Source: Gammaproteobacteria bacterium (GTDB lineage: Bacteria > Pseudomonadota > Gammaproteobacteria > Pseudomonadales > Azotimanducaceae). Taken from it: a stretch of DNA of 64,000 nt. Positions within the stretch are counted from its first letter, which is position 1. Each line of letters opens with the position of its first letter. The translations under genes and the position numbers were made by a program. Below are positions 16,548 to 25,386 of the stretch, one piece after another. The DNA lies in assembly GCA_026707945.1 (NCBI GenBank), contig JAPOVV010000077.1:1-64000 (forward strand). Direction: 5' to 3'. Below the pieces are notes generated by a model. The model made no database searches. It had not been told where the DNA came from and was given only the letters and a program-made list of their open reading frames with translations.

Positions 16548-18554
16548 TTATGCATGATTCTCTGAAATAACCGTCCCTGTCTGCAATCTCACGAATTCGT
16601 AGTAATTTCCTTCTTTGCGCATCAACTCATCGTGCGATCCAATGTCATTAACTCGACCTTGGTCAATAAACACGATTCGGTCGGCCTTGCGAATCGTCGA
16701 CAAACGATGCGCAATGACGACCACGAGCTTGTTTTCGCTTGCGGTCTGCAGCGAATCAACCAAGGCTTCCTCGGTCGACGGGTCCAAGGCTGCCGTAGGT
16801 TCGTCGAGGATTAGGACCGGTGTATCGCGGATGAGTCCACGTGCAATGCAGAGCCGTTGTTTTTGTCCGACCGATAGGTTGTCGCCCGAACGTCCCAACA
16901 CGGTATCGAGCCCGTCTGGCAACATATCGATGATTTCCGACGCACCCGCACGACTTAATGCCAAGTCCATATCTTCTTCCGTCGCGTCAGGTCTTACGAG
17001 TAAAAGGTTCGATCGAATCGATTCCGATAAGAGGATGTGCTCTTGGAACACGTAGGTGACAAATTCCCTCACCGATTCGATATTTGCGGTCGCGAGATCC
17101 AAGTCGTCGTAGAGTACTTTGCCACCCGTCGGATGAACGTAACCCGCGATGGCATACGCGAGCGTTGTCTTACCCGCCCCTGTCGGTCCAACAATGGCGA
17201 TGAGCTCTCCCTGCCGTAGTGAGAGATCAATGTTCTGAAACGCCGGTCGCCCGTCTGGATAGCTAAACGATGCACCCTCAAGCGTGATGGTCTGAGGCTC
17301 GTTCATGACGATCGTCTGGCCAACGTCCTCGGTCGGAGCATCAATGAAGAAGAACACCCGACGAAGCGCCGCCGCATTGCCTTGCAAATTGATCCAGAAG
17401 ACACCCAGTCCCATCGATATGCCCGCAAGCGAAAACCAGATGCCAAACAAGATCGACCAGTCGCCAGGACTCAGCTCACCCACAATGATGCTGTCGGTAA
17501 TAGATACCGAAACGCCGAACGCCACGAGAACAATCAAGATCCAAGTCGTAAAGCGGATCAATATCTCAATGATCTTGATATGTCGATAACGTCGGAACGA
17601 CTCCTTGCTTTGATCGTCAATGCGGTCCTTCTCCCGCGCCATACCGCCCAAGCTCTGGACGGCTGAGATATTCCCCATGCTCTCTTCGATGGCGTTGGTA
17701 GTAGCGGTTCCTGCTGCTCGACTGTCTTGCTGCACCCGGCGTGTTATCTGTGAAAACGGTACAGTGACCAACAATCCCAGCGGGATAAGGATCACGGCAA
17801 CCCAAACCAGCTCCGGCGAAATCGCACCGTAGCTGTAATAAAGGAAGTAGATCGAAATGATGGCTTGGATGATCATTGCCAACGGCGTTAACGTGAGTGT
17901 GTAGCAGACGCTTGGCAGCATGGGTGCGTCGTACATGACGCGATAAATCGCATCACCAATACGATGATCATCGAGCGTCGTCATCGGTAGGTGCGCCATG
18001 CGACGATACAACCTTGTTCGGATGTGGTTCGTGAGTCGCTGCGACAATCGAATGTGGATCAACGTATCAATAAAGCCTAGAAAGCTCGCGCTCTCGCTAC
18101 TGCCCTGGTTCATGGCGTTCTCAGCTCGCGTGGCGCTGTCTTCACCTTGTGCCCAATCCTGATACACATAGGTTCGCGTTCCAAACACCAAAAGCAACAC
18201 AACACTGAACACCGTCAACGCAACCAGTATTTCGAATGGTGAAAAGTCGTACACGTAATCAATGAATGGCTGAACATGAGGCGGCATCACCACGTCTGTC
18301 GTATCAAACGGTTTCTGCAATATCACCTGATCAATCAGAATCTTCGCCAGCCACTGTAGATAGAGCACTGGAACGATCGCGAGTAGCGAAAGAGCGAGCT
18401 TGACCGCGAATAAGCGCGGTGCTGTCGCAATGTAGGAGAACCCACGACCGATAAGGCGAGCCGACTCGAGATTGCTGATTCGCGGATTGGTATCAATTCG
18501 ATCGTCGAACCGTGCGATGCGAGCAGATTCCGGTAGTTGAGCCGCTTCGCTCAT
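16548..18554 (-). CDS. ABC exporter half-transporter, second subunit
   Basis: 668 aa: six-helix transmembrane domain (about residues 50-390) fused to an ATPase domain (about 425-655). Walker A is GPTGAGKTTLAYAI, the signature LSVGQKQR, Walker B VLILDEPTAALD with catalytic Glu, and H-loop IAHRLST; all catalytic residues are intact. It starts with ATG 18554 overlapping the TGA of the upstream ABC gene by 4 bp, so the two very likely form a heterodimer exporting a lipid, peptide or drug. No accessory membrane-fusion gene is nearby, so the substrate is unknown. Confidence 0.92.
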   Translation of the reverse strand: MSEAAQLPESARIARFDDRIDTNPRISNLESARLIGRGFSYIATAPRLFAVKLALSLLAIVPVLYLQWLAKILIDQVILQKPFDTTDVVMPPHVQPFIDYVYDFSPFEILVALTVFSVVLLLVFGTRTYVYQDWAQGEDSATRAENAMNQGSSESASFLGFIDTLIHIRLSQRLTNHIRTRLYRRMAHLPMTTLDDHRIGDAIYRVMYDAPMLPSVCYTLTLTPLAMIIQAIISIYFLYYSYGAISPELVWVAVILIPLGLLVTVPFSQITRRVQQDSRAAGTATTNAIEESMGNISAVQSLGGMAREKDRIDDQSKESFRRYRHIKIIEILIRFTTWILIVLVAFGVSVSITDSIIVGELSPGDWSILFGIWFSLAGISMGLGVFWINLQGNAAALRRVFFFIDAPTEDVGQTIVMNEPQTITLEGASFSYPDGRPAFQNIDLSLRQGELIAIVGPTGAGKTTLAYAIAGYVHPTGGKVLYDDLDLATANIESVREFVTYVFQEHILLSESIRSNLLLVRPDATEEDMDLALSRAGASEIIDMLPDGLDTVLGRSGDNLSVGQKQRLCIARGLIRDTPVLILDEPTAALDPSTEEALVDSLQTASENKLVVVIAHRLSTIRKADRIVFIDQGRVNDIGSHDELMRKEGNYYEFVRLQTGTVISENHA

Positions 18555-20662
18555 ATAGCACTACCACCCATACCACTCGCGACCGCAATTTCGCCTTCGA
18601 AAAACGCACGATACCTGCTCTCTTGATCGCTCATGAGCTCGTCGTGAGATCCGCATGCAACGATGGCACCATCCTCTAGCAACGCGATTTGATTTGCCAT
18701 CTGAATCGTTGAATAGCGGTGCGTAATCAGAAACACGATGCGGTCGTGCGCCCACTCCCTCAGGTTGGTTAAGACGCGCGTTTCGGTCTCCGCGTCTAAT
18801 GACGCCGTTGGCTCATCAAGAATGAGAATCGGCGTGTCCTTCGCGACGGCGCGGGCGATCGACAGACGCTGACGCTGTCCAGTCGACAGCTTGCCGCCTC
18901 GCTCGCCAAGTTCAGTGTCGTATCCGTCGCTAAGTTCACTTATGAATTCATGTGCGCACGCAATGTCGGCTGCCGCAACGATTTGTTCTCGCGTCAAACC
19001 GGGTGTCGCGTACGCAATGTTTTCAGCGATCGACGAAGCGAACAGATTGTTCTGCTGTAGGGCGATCGCAACGTTTGCGCGAAGGTCGTCAACCTTAATG
19101 TGACGAAGATCGACGCCGTTGATGCTGATACTTCCAGCGTCGACGTCGTAGAGTCGCAACAGCAACGACATGAGGGTGGATTTACCACTTCCTGTACGCC
19201 CGATGACTGCCGTAACGCTGCCAGGTTCTGCGGTCATATTCACGTCACGGAGCACAGGAACTTTCGCGTCGTACGCGAATGCGACGCTCTGAATCTGGAG
19301 TGAATCGACTGGTCGGGGGATAGCGACGGCGTCCCCTTCGTCCACGATTTCTGGTTTCAGGTCTAGGAGGAAAAACGCACGTTCGAGTCCAACGACCATA
19401 TCTTGGAGCATACCCCACACACGGATAAGGTCGTTGCCATTCCACAAGAACTCCCCGATTCGGTCACGTGCCGCCGAAAACGCGCCATAGTTCCAAACCG
19501 CGAATCCGACTAGTGCTACGACGCCGAAGAGAAACGTAGCGCGCTCTTCAAGGACCCACGTCGCGATTAAGAACTCCCCCGCTAACAACATTGTGCCGAT
19601 CAATAACGATACCAACGTACCCATCAGGACGAATTCGCCTCGCAGCAACAACGCCGCGTCTAGTGCTCGGTGCGAATCTGCGTCGAAGCGCGATTCCATC
19701 ACTTGCAACGCCTTGTTGGCCTTAACGACGCGGACTGCTTGAAAAGCCTCCTGAATTCTTGATGTGAGCTGACTGTTGCTCTCTCTTGCGTAGCGGGACC
19801 GGATTTGTAGCCGAGGCGTGAACCACGCAACGATCAAGAGTATTGGGACGACCCCAAGGAGAAACATCGCACCGAGGACCCAGCTGAAGCTGACCAAGAC
19901 GATAAAACTGAACGAAGCGGTAAACGTCGCAACAATCGGTTGCAACAGAATCTTCTCGACGATGTTGGTGATCATCGCGCTGTCTTGATAGACGCGATAA
20001 ATGGCATCACCTGTCTGGGCGTGCGCGTGATATCGCAGAGAGAGGTGTTCGGCGCGCTCGATCATGGTGATCCGCAAATATTGATTGATCCGCTGTAGGA
20101 TCCAGGTTCGGTAGTAGTCGATAATCGGCGCGAGCATGAAAAAGAACACCGCGGCGACGGCCATGATGACCAAGAACCGGTTCCGAACGGTCTTGCGCTG
20201 CGCTTCGTCGAGTTTTGAAATCTGGGCTTCTAATACGGCGCGACGTTCGTCAGCAGTCGCGTAAACCTCGTCAGCTTCACTCTCGATAAGTTCACGCAGT
20301 TCAGACGTCGCGATGAGCTCTTCCACACTGAGTTGATAGCTTTCATCGACAAAAAGTACAGCGGCTTGCGCGGGTGAGAGTCTCTCGCCAACAAGAATCT
20401 TGTTGTTGAAAAGATCGAACGTAATTAAGACGGCTGAAATCCAGACAATCTCAAGCACCATGCGAAGCGTCACCCAAACAATCAGGTGCGGTAACTCCTG
20501 CCGTAAATATGGCCAGGTGCGAAAAATAAGAGAACGGAATTCCTTGAAGTTGAATCCGCGATCTTTTACTTCTTGGCGATTTAGTGAAATCGCAGATCGA
20601 AGCGTTGAGAAACGAGAAATTACAGTATGCTCGTGAAAAGGCTTTCTAATACCGTATACCAC
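18551..20662 (-). CDS. ABC exporter half-transporter, first subunit with large insertion
   Basis: 703 aa from GTG 20662. TM1 (about 50-75) is followed by an unusual acidic, helical insertion of about 90 residues (roughly 85-160, with ELIESEADEVYATADERR) before TM2, which would lie on the outer side. The ATPase domain has Walker A IGRTGSGKSTLMSLL, signature LSTGQRQR, Walker B ILILDEPTASLD and H-loop ITHRYST, all complete. Partner of the downstream subunit. The insertion may act in substrate capture or regulation; this is inference. Confidence 0.92.
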   Translation of the reverse strand: MVYGIRKPFHEHTVISRFSTLRSAISLNRQEVKDRGFNFKEFRSLIFRTWPYLRQELPHLIVWVTLRMVLEIVWISAVLITFDLFNNKILVGERLSPAQAAVLFVDESYQLSVEELIATSELRELIESEADEVYATADERRAVLEAQISKLDEAQRKTVRNRFLVIMAVAAVFFFMLAPIIDYYRTWILQRINQYLRITMIERAEHLSLRYHAHAQTGDAIYRVYQDSAMITNIVEKILLQPIVATFTASFSFIVLVSFSWVLGAMFLLGVVPILLIVAWFTPRLQIRSRYARESNSQLTSRIQEAFQAVRVVKANKALQVMESRFDADSHRALDAALLLRGEFVLMGTLVSLLIGTMLLAGEFLIATWVLEERATFLFGVVALVGFAVWNYGAFSAARDRIGEFLWNGNDLIRVWGMLQDMVVGLERAFFLLDLKPEIVDEGDAVAIPRPVDSLQIQSVAFAYDAKVPVLRDVNMTAEPGSVTAVIGRTGSGKSTLMSLLLRLYDVDAGSISINGVDLRHIKVDDLRANVAIALQQNNLFASSIAENIAYATPGLTREQIVAAADIACAHEFISELSDGYDTELGERGGKLSTGQRQRLSIARAVAKDTPILILDEPTASLDAETETRVLTNLREWAHDRIVFLITHRYSTIQMANQIALLEDGAIVACGSHDELMSDQESRYRAFFEGEIAVASGMGGSAI

Positions 20663-20950
20663 GACACAAATCTGCGACGCGGCGTTGACTAAAGCATTCT
20701 ACGAAGCACATGAACATCCGGGGATATCGAAGTCCTAAGCTCCTTCGCCGACCGGTTGATGTTGCGAAGTCGTTCACTAATTAGTCCCATATGCATCGAC
20801 AAAAGCGAGAAACGGATGACGTGTTTCGATCCGGTCATGGTTCCTGGTATGCACAGAAGCGCTGTAAGCCGTGCAATCCGCGAAGTTCGCTAGCGCAGCA
20901 AGCATTTCTAACATACGATTCGATTTGTGAATTGCTTGAAGAAGTGACCA

Positions 20951-21211
20951 ATGGCCGACATCACAATCCGTAACCTCGATCCCGACATACGGTCGAACCT
21001 TCAACTACGAGCGAAAGCACATCATCGTTCGATGGAGGAAGAGGTGCGCAGCATCCTTCGCGACGCCGTCGCCGAAGATCCGAAGACCCGACTTAATCTG
21101 CTGGAAATTACCCGGGAGTGCAGTGCGAAATTTGGCGACGTTGAACTAGAGCTTCCCAAGCGTGGTCCTACGCGCGAACCACCAGACTTCTCTCAAGTAA
21201 CGGTCGTGTAG
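20951..21211 (+). CDS. FitA-like ribbon-helix-helix antitoxin, orphan
   Basis: 86 aa. MADITIRNLDPDIRSNLQLR and HHRSMEEEVRSILRDAV are the ribbon-helix-helix of FitA/StbC-type plasmid-stability antitoxins; the tail (ECSAKFGDVELELPKRG) would be the toxin-binding part. A GAAG element lies before the ATG. FitB-type PIN toxins normally follow directly; here there are 645 bp with no PIN reading frame, so the antitoxin is orphaned. Confidence 0.75.
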   Translation: MADITIRNLDPDIRSNLQLRAKAHHRSMEEEVRSILRDAVAEDPKTRLNLLEITRECSAKFGDVELELPKRGPTREPPDFSQVTVV

Positions 21212-21856
21212 GTAGTAAACTCGAATATTGCCGCGAACCTCATGTAGACAAACAGATACCTTCCATCGCGATTCGAATCACCTCGGCCAAAACTCCATTC
21301 TTGTAGTTCCCGATGATTGAGATCTCACGGATACTGGCATGCACGTTTTCGATCCCTGCAACGCTATCGTCTAATATCGGAGCTAGTTAATTAGTCCCTA
21401 CGCGAATAAGACCTGTGTATCCTAATCTTGATCACAGTCTGAATGAACAAATGACCAATCGACTGATAGCTCAGTCAAATTTGAACGGGAATACGTTGCA
21501 CGCGACACCTGCTTGGAACGATTTAAAGCCTTGTTTAAGAAAGTTAAGACATTTTTAAAGTGTCGTTTAAATTATTCGTTACAAGCCATGCCGTAGCAGT
21601 TCGGGACGAGAAACCTTAAATCATCTTCCCGTTCGAGTCGAATGCAGTTTCGAGGCATTCGAGTCATGCCTATCGATTCCAAAAACGATCCGGTGCCTAG
21701 ATTTCACGTCAACTGGAGGCAGTTGAGCGCTTCGTCAAGAAAGCCTACTTCGGGTAATGGAACCGCTCGTCGTTCGCGCTACGACATGTCTCAGTCAATC
21801 GATTCCCCGGATAGTTAAAGCGATCCTTTAAATGGTCGAAATCTAACGGTTCCGCA
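21212..21856. other. Long intergenic region after the orphan FitA
   Basis: 645 bp with no convincing gene. On the minus strand, near 21240-21385, there is an open stretch of about 48 codons lacking a start codon (ending ...LAEVIRIAMEGICLST), possibly debris of a lost gene. The expected FitB toxin is not recognisable in any plus-strand frame. Confidence 0.4.
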
Positions 21857-22309
21857 TCAAAACGAAGCAATTCGGTGACTGAATAGACTCAACCACATAA
21901 CGACGAGCTGTAGCAGTGCAAACGCGACTGCACCTGTCAGATGAACTGGCAACCGAACGTGAGGTTCAGGGCGTACGTTCGCCGCAATACCCAGTATGCT
22001 CAACATACCGATAACCACAGTTAACACGATCTCAAATGCTGTGAAATTGCCAGTGAAAAATGTCTGAATGCCTGCGAGGTACAGCCAAATCAGTAGCATG
22101 AAGAACGCCCAGCACGCGAATAATCCCAACGCACCCGAACCTGTCCAACGGCTTCTATACAATCCCAAGACGGTGACTAGAACAATCGGAAGGACCTGAA
22201 ACACATGCCGTAGGAAGGTCTTACTTTCGACACCGACGGCGAGGAGGCAGACCAGGAGAGCCGTCAGGCACGATAAAGTAACGTGTCTTTGGTTGATCCC
22301 GAGATTCAT
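21857..22309 (-). CDS. Membrane protein with about four TM segments, unknown
   Basis: 150 aa. Hydrophobic segments at about 9-27, 36-51, 58-82, 90-108 and 124-142. Little else to read; no conserved polar motif in the membrane parts. Start ATG 22309. It lies alone between toxin-antitoxin loci. Confidence 0.5.
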   Translation of the reverse strand: MNLGINQRHVTLSCLTALLVCLLAVGVESKTFLRHVFQVLPIVLVTVLGLYRSRWTGSGALGLFACWAFFMLLIWLYLAGIQTFFTGNFTAFEIVLTVVIGMLSILGIAANVRPEPHVRLPVHLTGAVAFALLQLVVMWLSLFSHRIASF

Positions 22310-22521
22310 GATCTATTCACATTGAGATTCAAAGCGTCCTATTAGTGATCTAAGTGTACTTCGGCCGCTGGGATTCACTTCGTAGTCAAGACCCTACCAC
22401 TGAAGATCGCTCGACTATGTCAATCGCTCAAGTAAGACTTGATGCTGGAGGATAGTTAATTACGTGAATCGCGATCCCAATACGGCTGGTCGCAAGTACT
22501 CACTCTACTGATCTATCGCAC

Positions 22522-22552
22522 TATAATAGTGTACACTAATCTAGTGTACACT
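22522..22552 (+). promoter_or_regulatory. Promoter and twin-palindrome operator of the RHH/PIN pair
   Basis: A perfect -10 TATAAT (22522-22527) is directly followed by two copies of the palindrome AGTGTACACT at 22528-22537 and 22543-22552, start-to-start 15 bp. The weak -35 region (CTCACT at 22499) suggests dependence on de-repression. This is the expected layout for autorepression by a ribbon-helix-helix antitoxin starting at 22579. Confidence 0.75.
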
Positions 22553-22578
22553 TCACGCATGGTGTTCGAGAGACTACT

Positions 22579-22800
22579 ATGAGAAACATAACGTTAAGTG
22601 CCGATGAGAACCTGATCGAAGCCGCGCGTCGCCGCGCCGCGTCGCAGAATACTACCTTGAACGCTCAGTTTCGTGTGTGGCTCGCGGACTATGTTGGTCG
22701 AGAGGTACAAGCCGCTCAGGCTATGCGCACCGTTCGCGAACTGCAAGGCAAACTGCGAGTAGGACGCAAGCTATCTCGGGACGAAATGAATGAACGTTGA
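22579..22800 (+). CDS. Ribbon-helix-helix antitoxin
   Basis: 73 aa. MRNITLSADENLIEAARRRA and the following NTTLNAQFRVWLADYV match RHH/CopG-type antitoxins that pair with PIN toxins. The C-terminal part (ELQGKLRVGRKLSRDEM) is the likely toxin-binding tail. It overlaps the toxin gene by 11 bp and is preceded by a clear autoregulatory promoter/operator. Confidence 0.8.
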   Translation: MRNITLSADENLIEAARRRAASQNTTLNAQFRVWLADYVGREVQAAQAMRTVRELQGKLRVGRKLSRDEMNER

Positions 22801-23236
22801 GAGCTTCATCGATACAAACGTCTTCGTCTATCAACTTGAGCGCATCGATATTCGGAAAGCGAATATCGCAGATGAGCTGATCGAATACGGAATCCAGTCT
22901 CAGAGTGCATGCATCAGCCATCAAGTGATTCAAGAATGTGTCAATACGGCGGTTCGAAAAGCTGAAATACCCCTTACTGGAGATGAAATGCGTAAATACA
23001 TTGTCGACGTCCTTGCGCCTATGTATCGCATTCGTCCTGATATCCCACTCTATCTAAAGTCCCTGGATATTCAAGCACGATACCGCTTCAGCTTCTATGA
23101 CTCGCTCATAGTCGCCGCCGCACTAACGGCGGGATGCCGGACGCTCTATACCGAGGATTTGAGCGACAACCAACAGATTGAAGACATGACTATAGTGAAT
23201 CCATTCAGTTCGAAGCTATCCGACCGACCGAATTAA
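22790..23236 (+). CDS. PIN domain toxin (VapC-like)
   Basis: 148 aa. The acidic active-site residues are present: D in FIDTNVFVYQL, E in VIQECVNTAV, D in FYDSLIVAAALTAG and D in LYTEDLSDNQ. It is longer than the other PIN proteins here and belongs to the subgroup with the LYTEDLSDNQ end. Translationally coupled to the RHH antitoxin. Confidence 0.88.
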   Translation: MNVESFIDTNVFVYQLERIDIRKANIADELIEYGIQSQSACISHQVIQECVNTAVRKAEIPLTGDEMRKYIVDVLAPMYRIRPDIPLYLKSLDIQARYRFSFYDSLIVAAALTAGCRTLYTEDLSDNQQIEDMTIVNPFSSKLSDRPN

Positions 23237-23440
23237 GGTCTGCACGGCAGCAAAACAGGCGAATGATTGCACTGGAATTTCGATGCTCGTGAGCCATTTC
23301 AATCCCGCACAATAACGAGAGTACGCAAACGCTGACTTATTGAATTCAGTTTGGGCAAAGTGACTGGAGTTCTATAGGGTTGCACTCATCCAAGTACCTG
23401 GAAAGCCATTTTGCTGAAATAAGGCAACTCAACGGAACAC

Positions 23441-23683
23441 GTCATCAACGCATCTGAGTTCCGACGTAATTTCTCAAGATATCTGAGGCATGTCGCAGAG
23501 TCAGGCGAAGCGTTGATCATCACAAAATACGGACGCCCGAGCGTCCGGCGTGTTCCGTACCAGAATCCTCATAGTTTGTATGGAATGTTCAAGGACGAAT
23601 GTCAGATAGTTGGAGACATCATGGAACCGATTGATATTGAATGGGACGCTATAAAAGACGACAACACCGATAACTATTACTAA
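23441..23683 (+). pseudogene. Start-less Phd/YefM-type antitoxin, decayed paralogue
   Basis: An 81-codon frame reading VINASEFRRNFSRYLRHVAE, GEALIITKYGRPSV, and ending IVGDIMEPIDIEWDAIKDD aligns along its length with the intact antitoxin at 23917 (shared ASEF, LxITKxGxP, GDIxEPxDIEW). It has an in-frame stop 24 bp upstream and no ATG, GTG or TTG in between, so it has lost its start. Remains of its toxin follow in a TAATG overlap, as in the intact pair. Confidence 0.7.
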
Positions 23684-23715
23684 TGGTGCTTCTCGCCACT
23701 CGCGTGGCTCTTTAG
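23683..23715 (+). pseudogene. Nonsense-terminated remnant of a PIN toxin start
   Basis: The ATG at 23683 overlaps the antitoxin stop. It reads MVLLATRVAL then TAG, against MILLDTHVLLW in the intact toxin at 24189. The first catalytic Asp has become Ala, His has become Arg, and the Trp codon has become a stop. Downstream similarity fades quickly. It is the tail of the decayed Phd/PIN duplicate. Confidence 0.6.
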
Positions 23716-23857
23716 CATATTAAGGCTGCGCCGACGACAAAACGGAATCGCTCCTGAGTTGACAGCGGAAACGACGTTCAATCGTCAGTTCTGTATCTCC
23801 AACACTACGAACGTGGTAAAAGGACGGCAAAGCTTCCTAAACTAAGCGAAATCAACT

Positions 23858-23887
23858 ATGGTCACGACCATGGTCTTATTCTATAAT
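23858..23887 (+). promoter_or_regulatory. Promoter with overlapping operator of the Phd/PIN pair
   Basis: -35 TGGTCA (23859-23864), 17-bp spacer, -10 TATAAT (23882-23887). Two palindromes overlap the -35: ATGGTC-AC-GACCAT (23858-23871) and GACCATGGTC (23866-23875). This fits repression by the Phd-type antitoxin encoded from 23917. Confidence 0.7.
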
Positions 23888-23916
23888 TGTGTCCAGTATT
23901 TACAAGTAGATCAGTA

Positions 23917-24189
23917 ATGGCTATCGAAAACAAAACTGACGAGAGTGTGATTAAAGCTTCGGAATTCAAGGCGAAGTGCTTGAAACTGATGGATGCAGTC
24001 GCTAAAACTGGCGAGGAGCTCGTCATCACGAAAAACGGCGAACCAGTTGCGAAACTCGTTCCATATCGTGATCGCCCAAAGAGGATATTCGGTATCGATC
24101 GTGGCTCGATGCGAATTCTCGGTGATATAGTCGAACCACTCGACATTGAGTGGGAAGCCATGCGAGACGACCCAAACGAGCACGTCTAA
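23917..24189 (+). CDS. Phd/YefM-type antitoxin
   Basis: 90 aa from ATG 23917; an upstream ATG at 23887 lies inside the -10 element and is not used. VIKASEFKAKCLKLMDAVAK and ELVITKNGEPVAKLVPY are the family blocks (DNA-binding N-terminus), and the tail ILGDIVEPLDIEWEAM binds the toxin. Stop and toxin start overlap by one base (TAATG). The decayed copy lies immediately upstream. Confidence 0.88.
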   Translation: MAIENKTDESVIKASEFKAKCLKLMDAVAKTGEELVITKNGEPVAKLVPYRDRPKRIFGIDRGSMRILGDIVEPLDIEWEAMRDDPNEHV

Positions 24190-24587
24190 TGATCCTCCTT
24201 GACACGCATGTTCTGCTCTGGCTACGGTTCGGTTCCGAAAGATTGGGACAGCAAACCAGGCAACTCATTGAAACATCGTGGCAGACGGGCGACATATTTA
24301 TCTCCGCCATCTCGTTTTGGGAAGTCGCGCTTTTGCAGAGAAAGCGACGTATTGAAATTGCTGAGAACGTCGACGTTTGGCGACGTACCGTTATTGAACA
24401 AGGGACTAAGGAAGTTCCAGTAGACGGCAAAATCGCGATTCGTGCTGTAAATCTGAACGGATTACACTCAGACCCAGCTGACCGAATCATCGTTTCAACT
24501 GCTTTAGACGGATATCGATTAGCGACCGTAGACCGTCGCATTCTAGAATGGCGCGGCGACTTGGAACGAATCGACGCGACGCGTTAG
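24189..24587 (+). CDS. PIN domain toxin of the Phd-associated type
   Basis: 132 aa starting MILLDTHVLLW. The active-site acids are D5, E in SFWEVALLQ, D in SDPADRIIVSTA and D in TVDRRILEW. The LDTHVLLW start and DPADRIIVATA-type centre define the PIN subgroup that pairs with Phd-like antitoxins. Intact, in contrast to the remnant at 23683. Confidence 0.9.
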   Translation: MILLDTHVLLWLRFGSERLGQQTRQLIETSWQTGDIFISAISFWEVALLQRKRRIEIAENVDVWRRTVIEQGTKEVPVDGKIAIRAVNLNGLHSDPADRIIVSTALDGYRLATVDRRILEWRGDLERIDATR

Positions 24588-24624
24588 TTAGATAACCTAA
24601 TTTCCTTTTAATCTCACGATTTGA

Positions 24625-25386
24625 TCAATCTCGCATAACCAGAACATCCAGCTCAACTAGGTCGTCGAGTCGTAAGGAGAGTTGCTCTAAACGCGCCTCG
24701 TCTAGTTTAGTCGAATCGCCCAATACTGCTTGAATCGCGTCTAATCCAGTCATCGGTGTTCGCAGCGTCTCTACTAGATTTGCGGTAAATGCATCGACAT
24801 GCTTGATATCGACCTTATCCGCACGATTGCGGAACGCTAGTGCCCAGGTTGGCTTCGCCGGCGGCTCGATCGGTTGAAAATCCAATGCGATCTTGTGAAC
24901 CGGCCATACGTATCGTCGTGTAAGCGAGAGCTCGGACGCCTTCAGTTTGGTTCCGAGTGGATCTGAACAAGGTTGGTAAGTAGGCAACTCCCCGACCATC
25001 CGATCAAAGTACAACGGCAGCCATTCGTAGTGACAGAGCTCAAGGAGATAAGGTGGGTCAGTTGGTTCTGAACGTTCCATCGCGAGATACGCGATGAATT
25101 CTTCTGAAATCTGTGCGAAATACGGGCTCTTGCATTGATGGCGATGAACGAAATCGCGGATCATTTGATGCCAACGTTCCTCGCCTAACATTGATTTCGC
25201 ACGCTCGAACCGCATCGAGCAAAACGACTCGATGTTGTTGTAGAACAATCGATTGTAGATTGCCATTCGGCGTGCTTCGATGCCATCCGGGATGGCATTC
25301 AGCTCTGGATTGCGAATGTGTGCCGCGAAATCCAGCTGTAGCGCCTGAAAATCCGGTAAGTTCTGTCCCTCGAGCTGTTCAGACAC
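24625..25386 (-). CDS. HvfC/DUF2063-like MNIO partner protein
   Basis: 253 aa from GTG 25386, overlapping the MNIO gene by 8 bp. The N-terminal LPDFQALQLDFAAHIRNPEL and AIYNRLFYNNIESFCSMRF are the DUF2063 signature (putative DNA-binding/peptide-recognition domain); the C-terminal part is the second HvfC domain. In known hvf/buf operons this protein brings the precursor peptide to the MNIO enzyme. No small Cys-rich precursor (DUF2282) gene is visible here. Confidence 0.88.
   Translation of the reverse strand: MSEQLEGQNLPDFQALQLDFAAHIRNPELNAIPDGIEARRMAIYNRLFYNNIESFCSMRFERAKSMLGEERWHQMIRDFVHRHQCKSPYFAQISEEFIAYLAMERSEPTDPPYLLELCHYEWLPLYFDRMVGELPTYQPCSDPLGTKLKASELSLTRRYVWPVHKIALDFQPIEPPAKPTWALAFRNRADKVDIKHVDAFTANLVETLRTPMTGLDAIQAVLGDSTKLDEARLEQLSLRLDDLVELDVLVMRD

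Noticed and set aside
20777-21004. 75-codon minus-strand frame over the FitA start
   Set aside because: Overlaps the recognised FitA gene and shows no domain or start signal.
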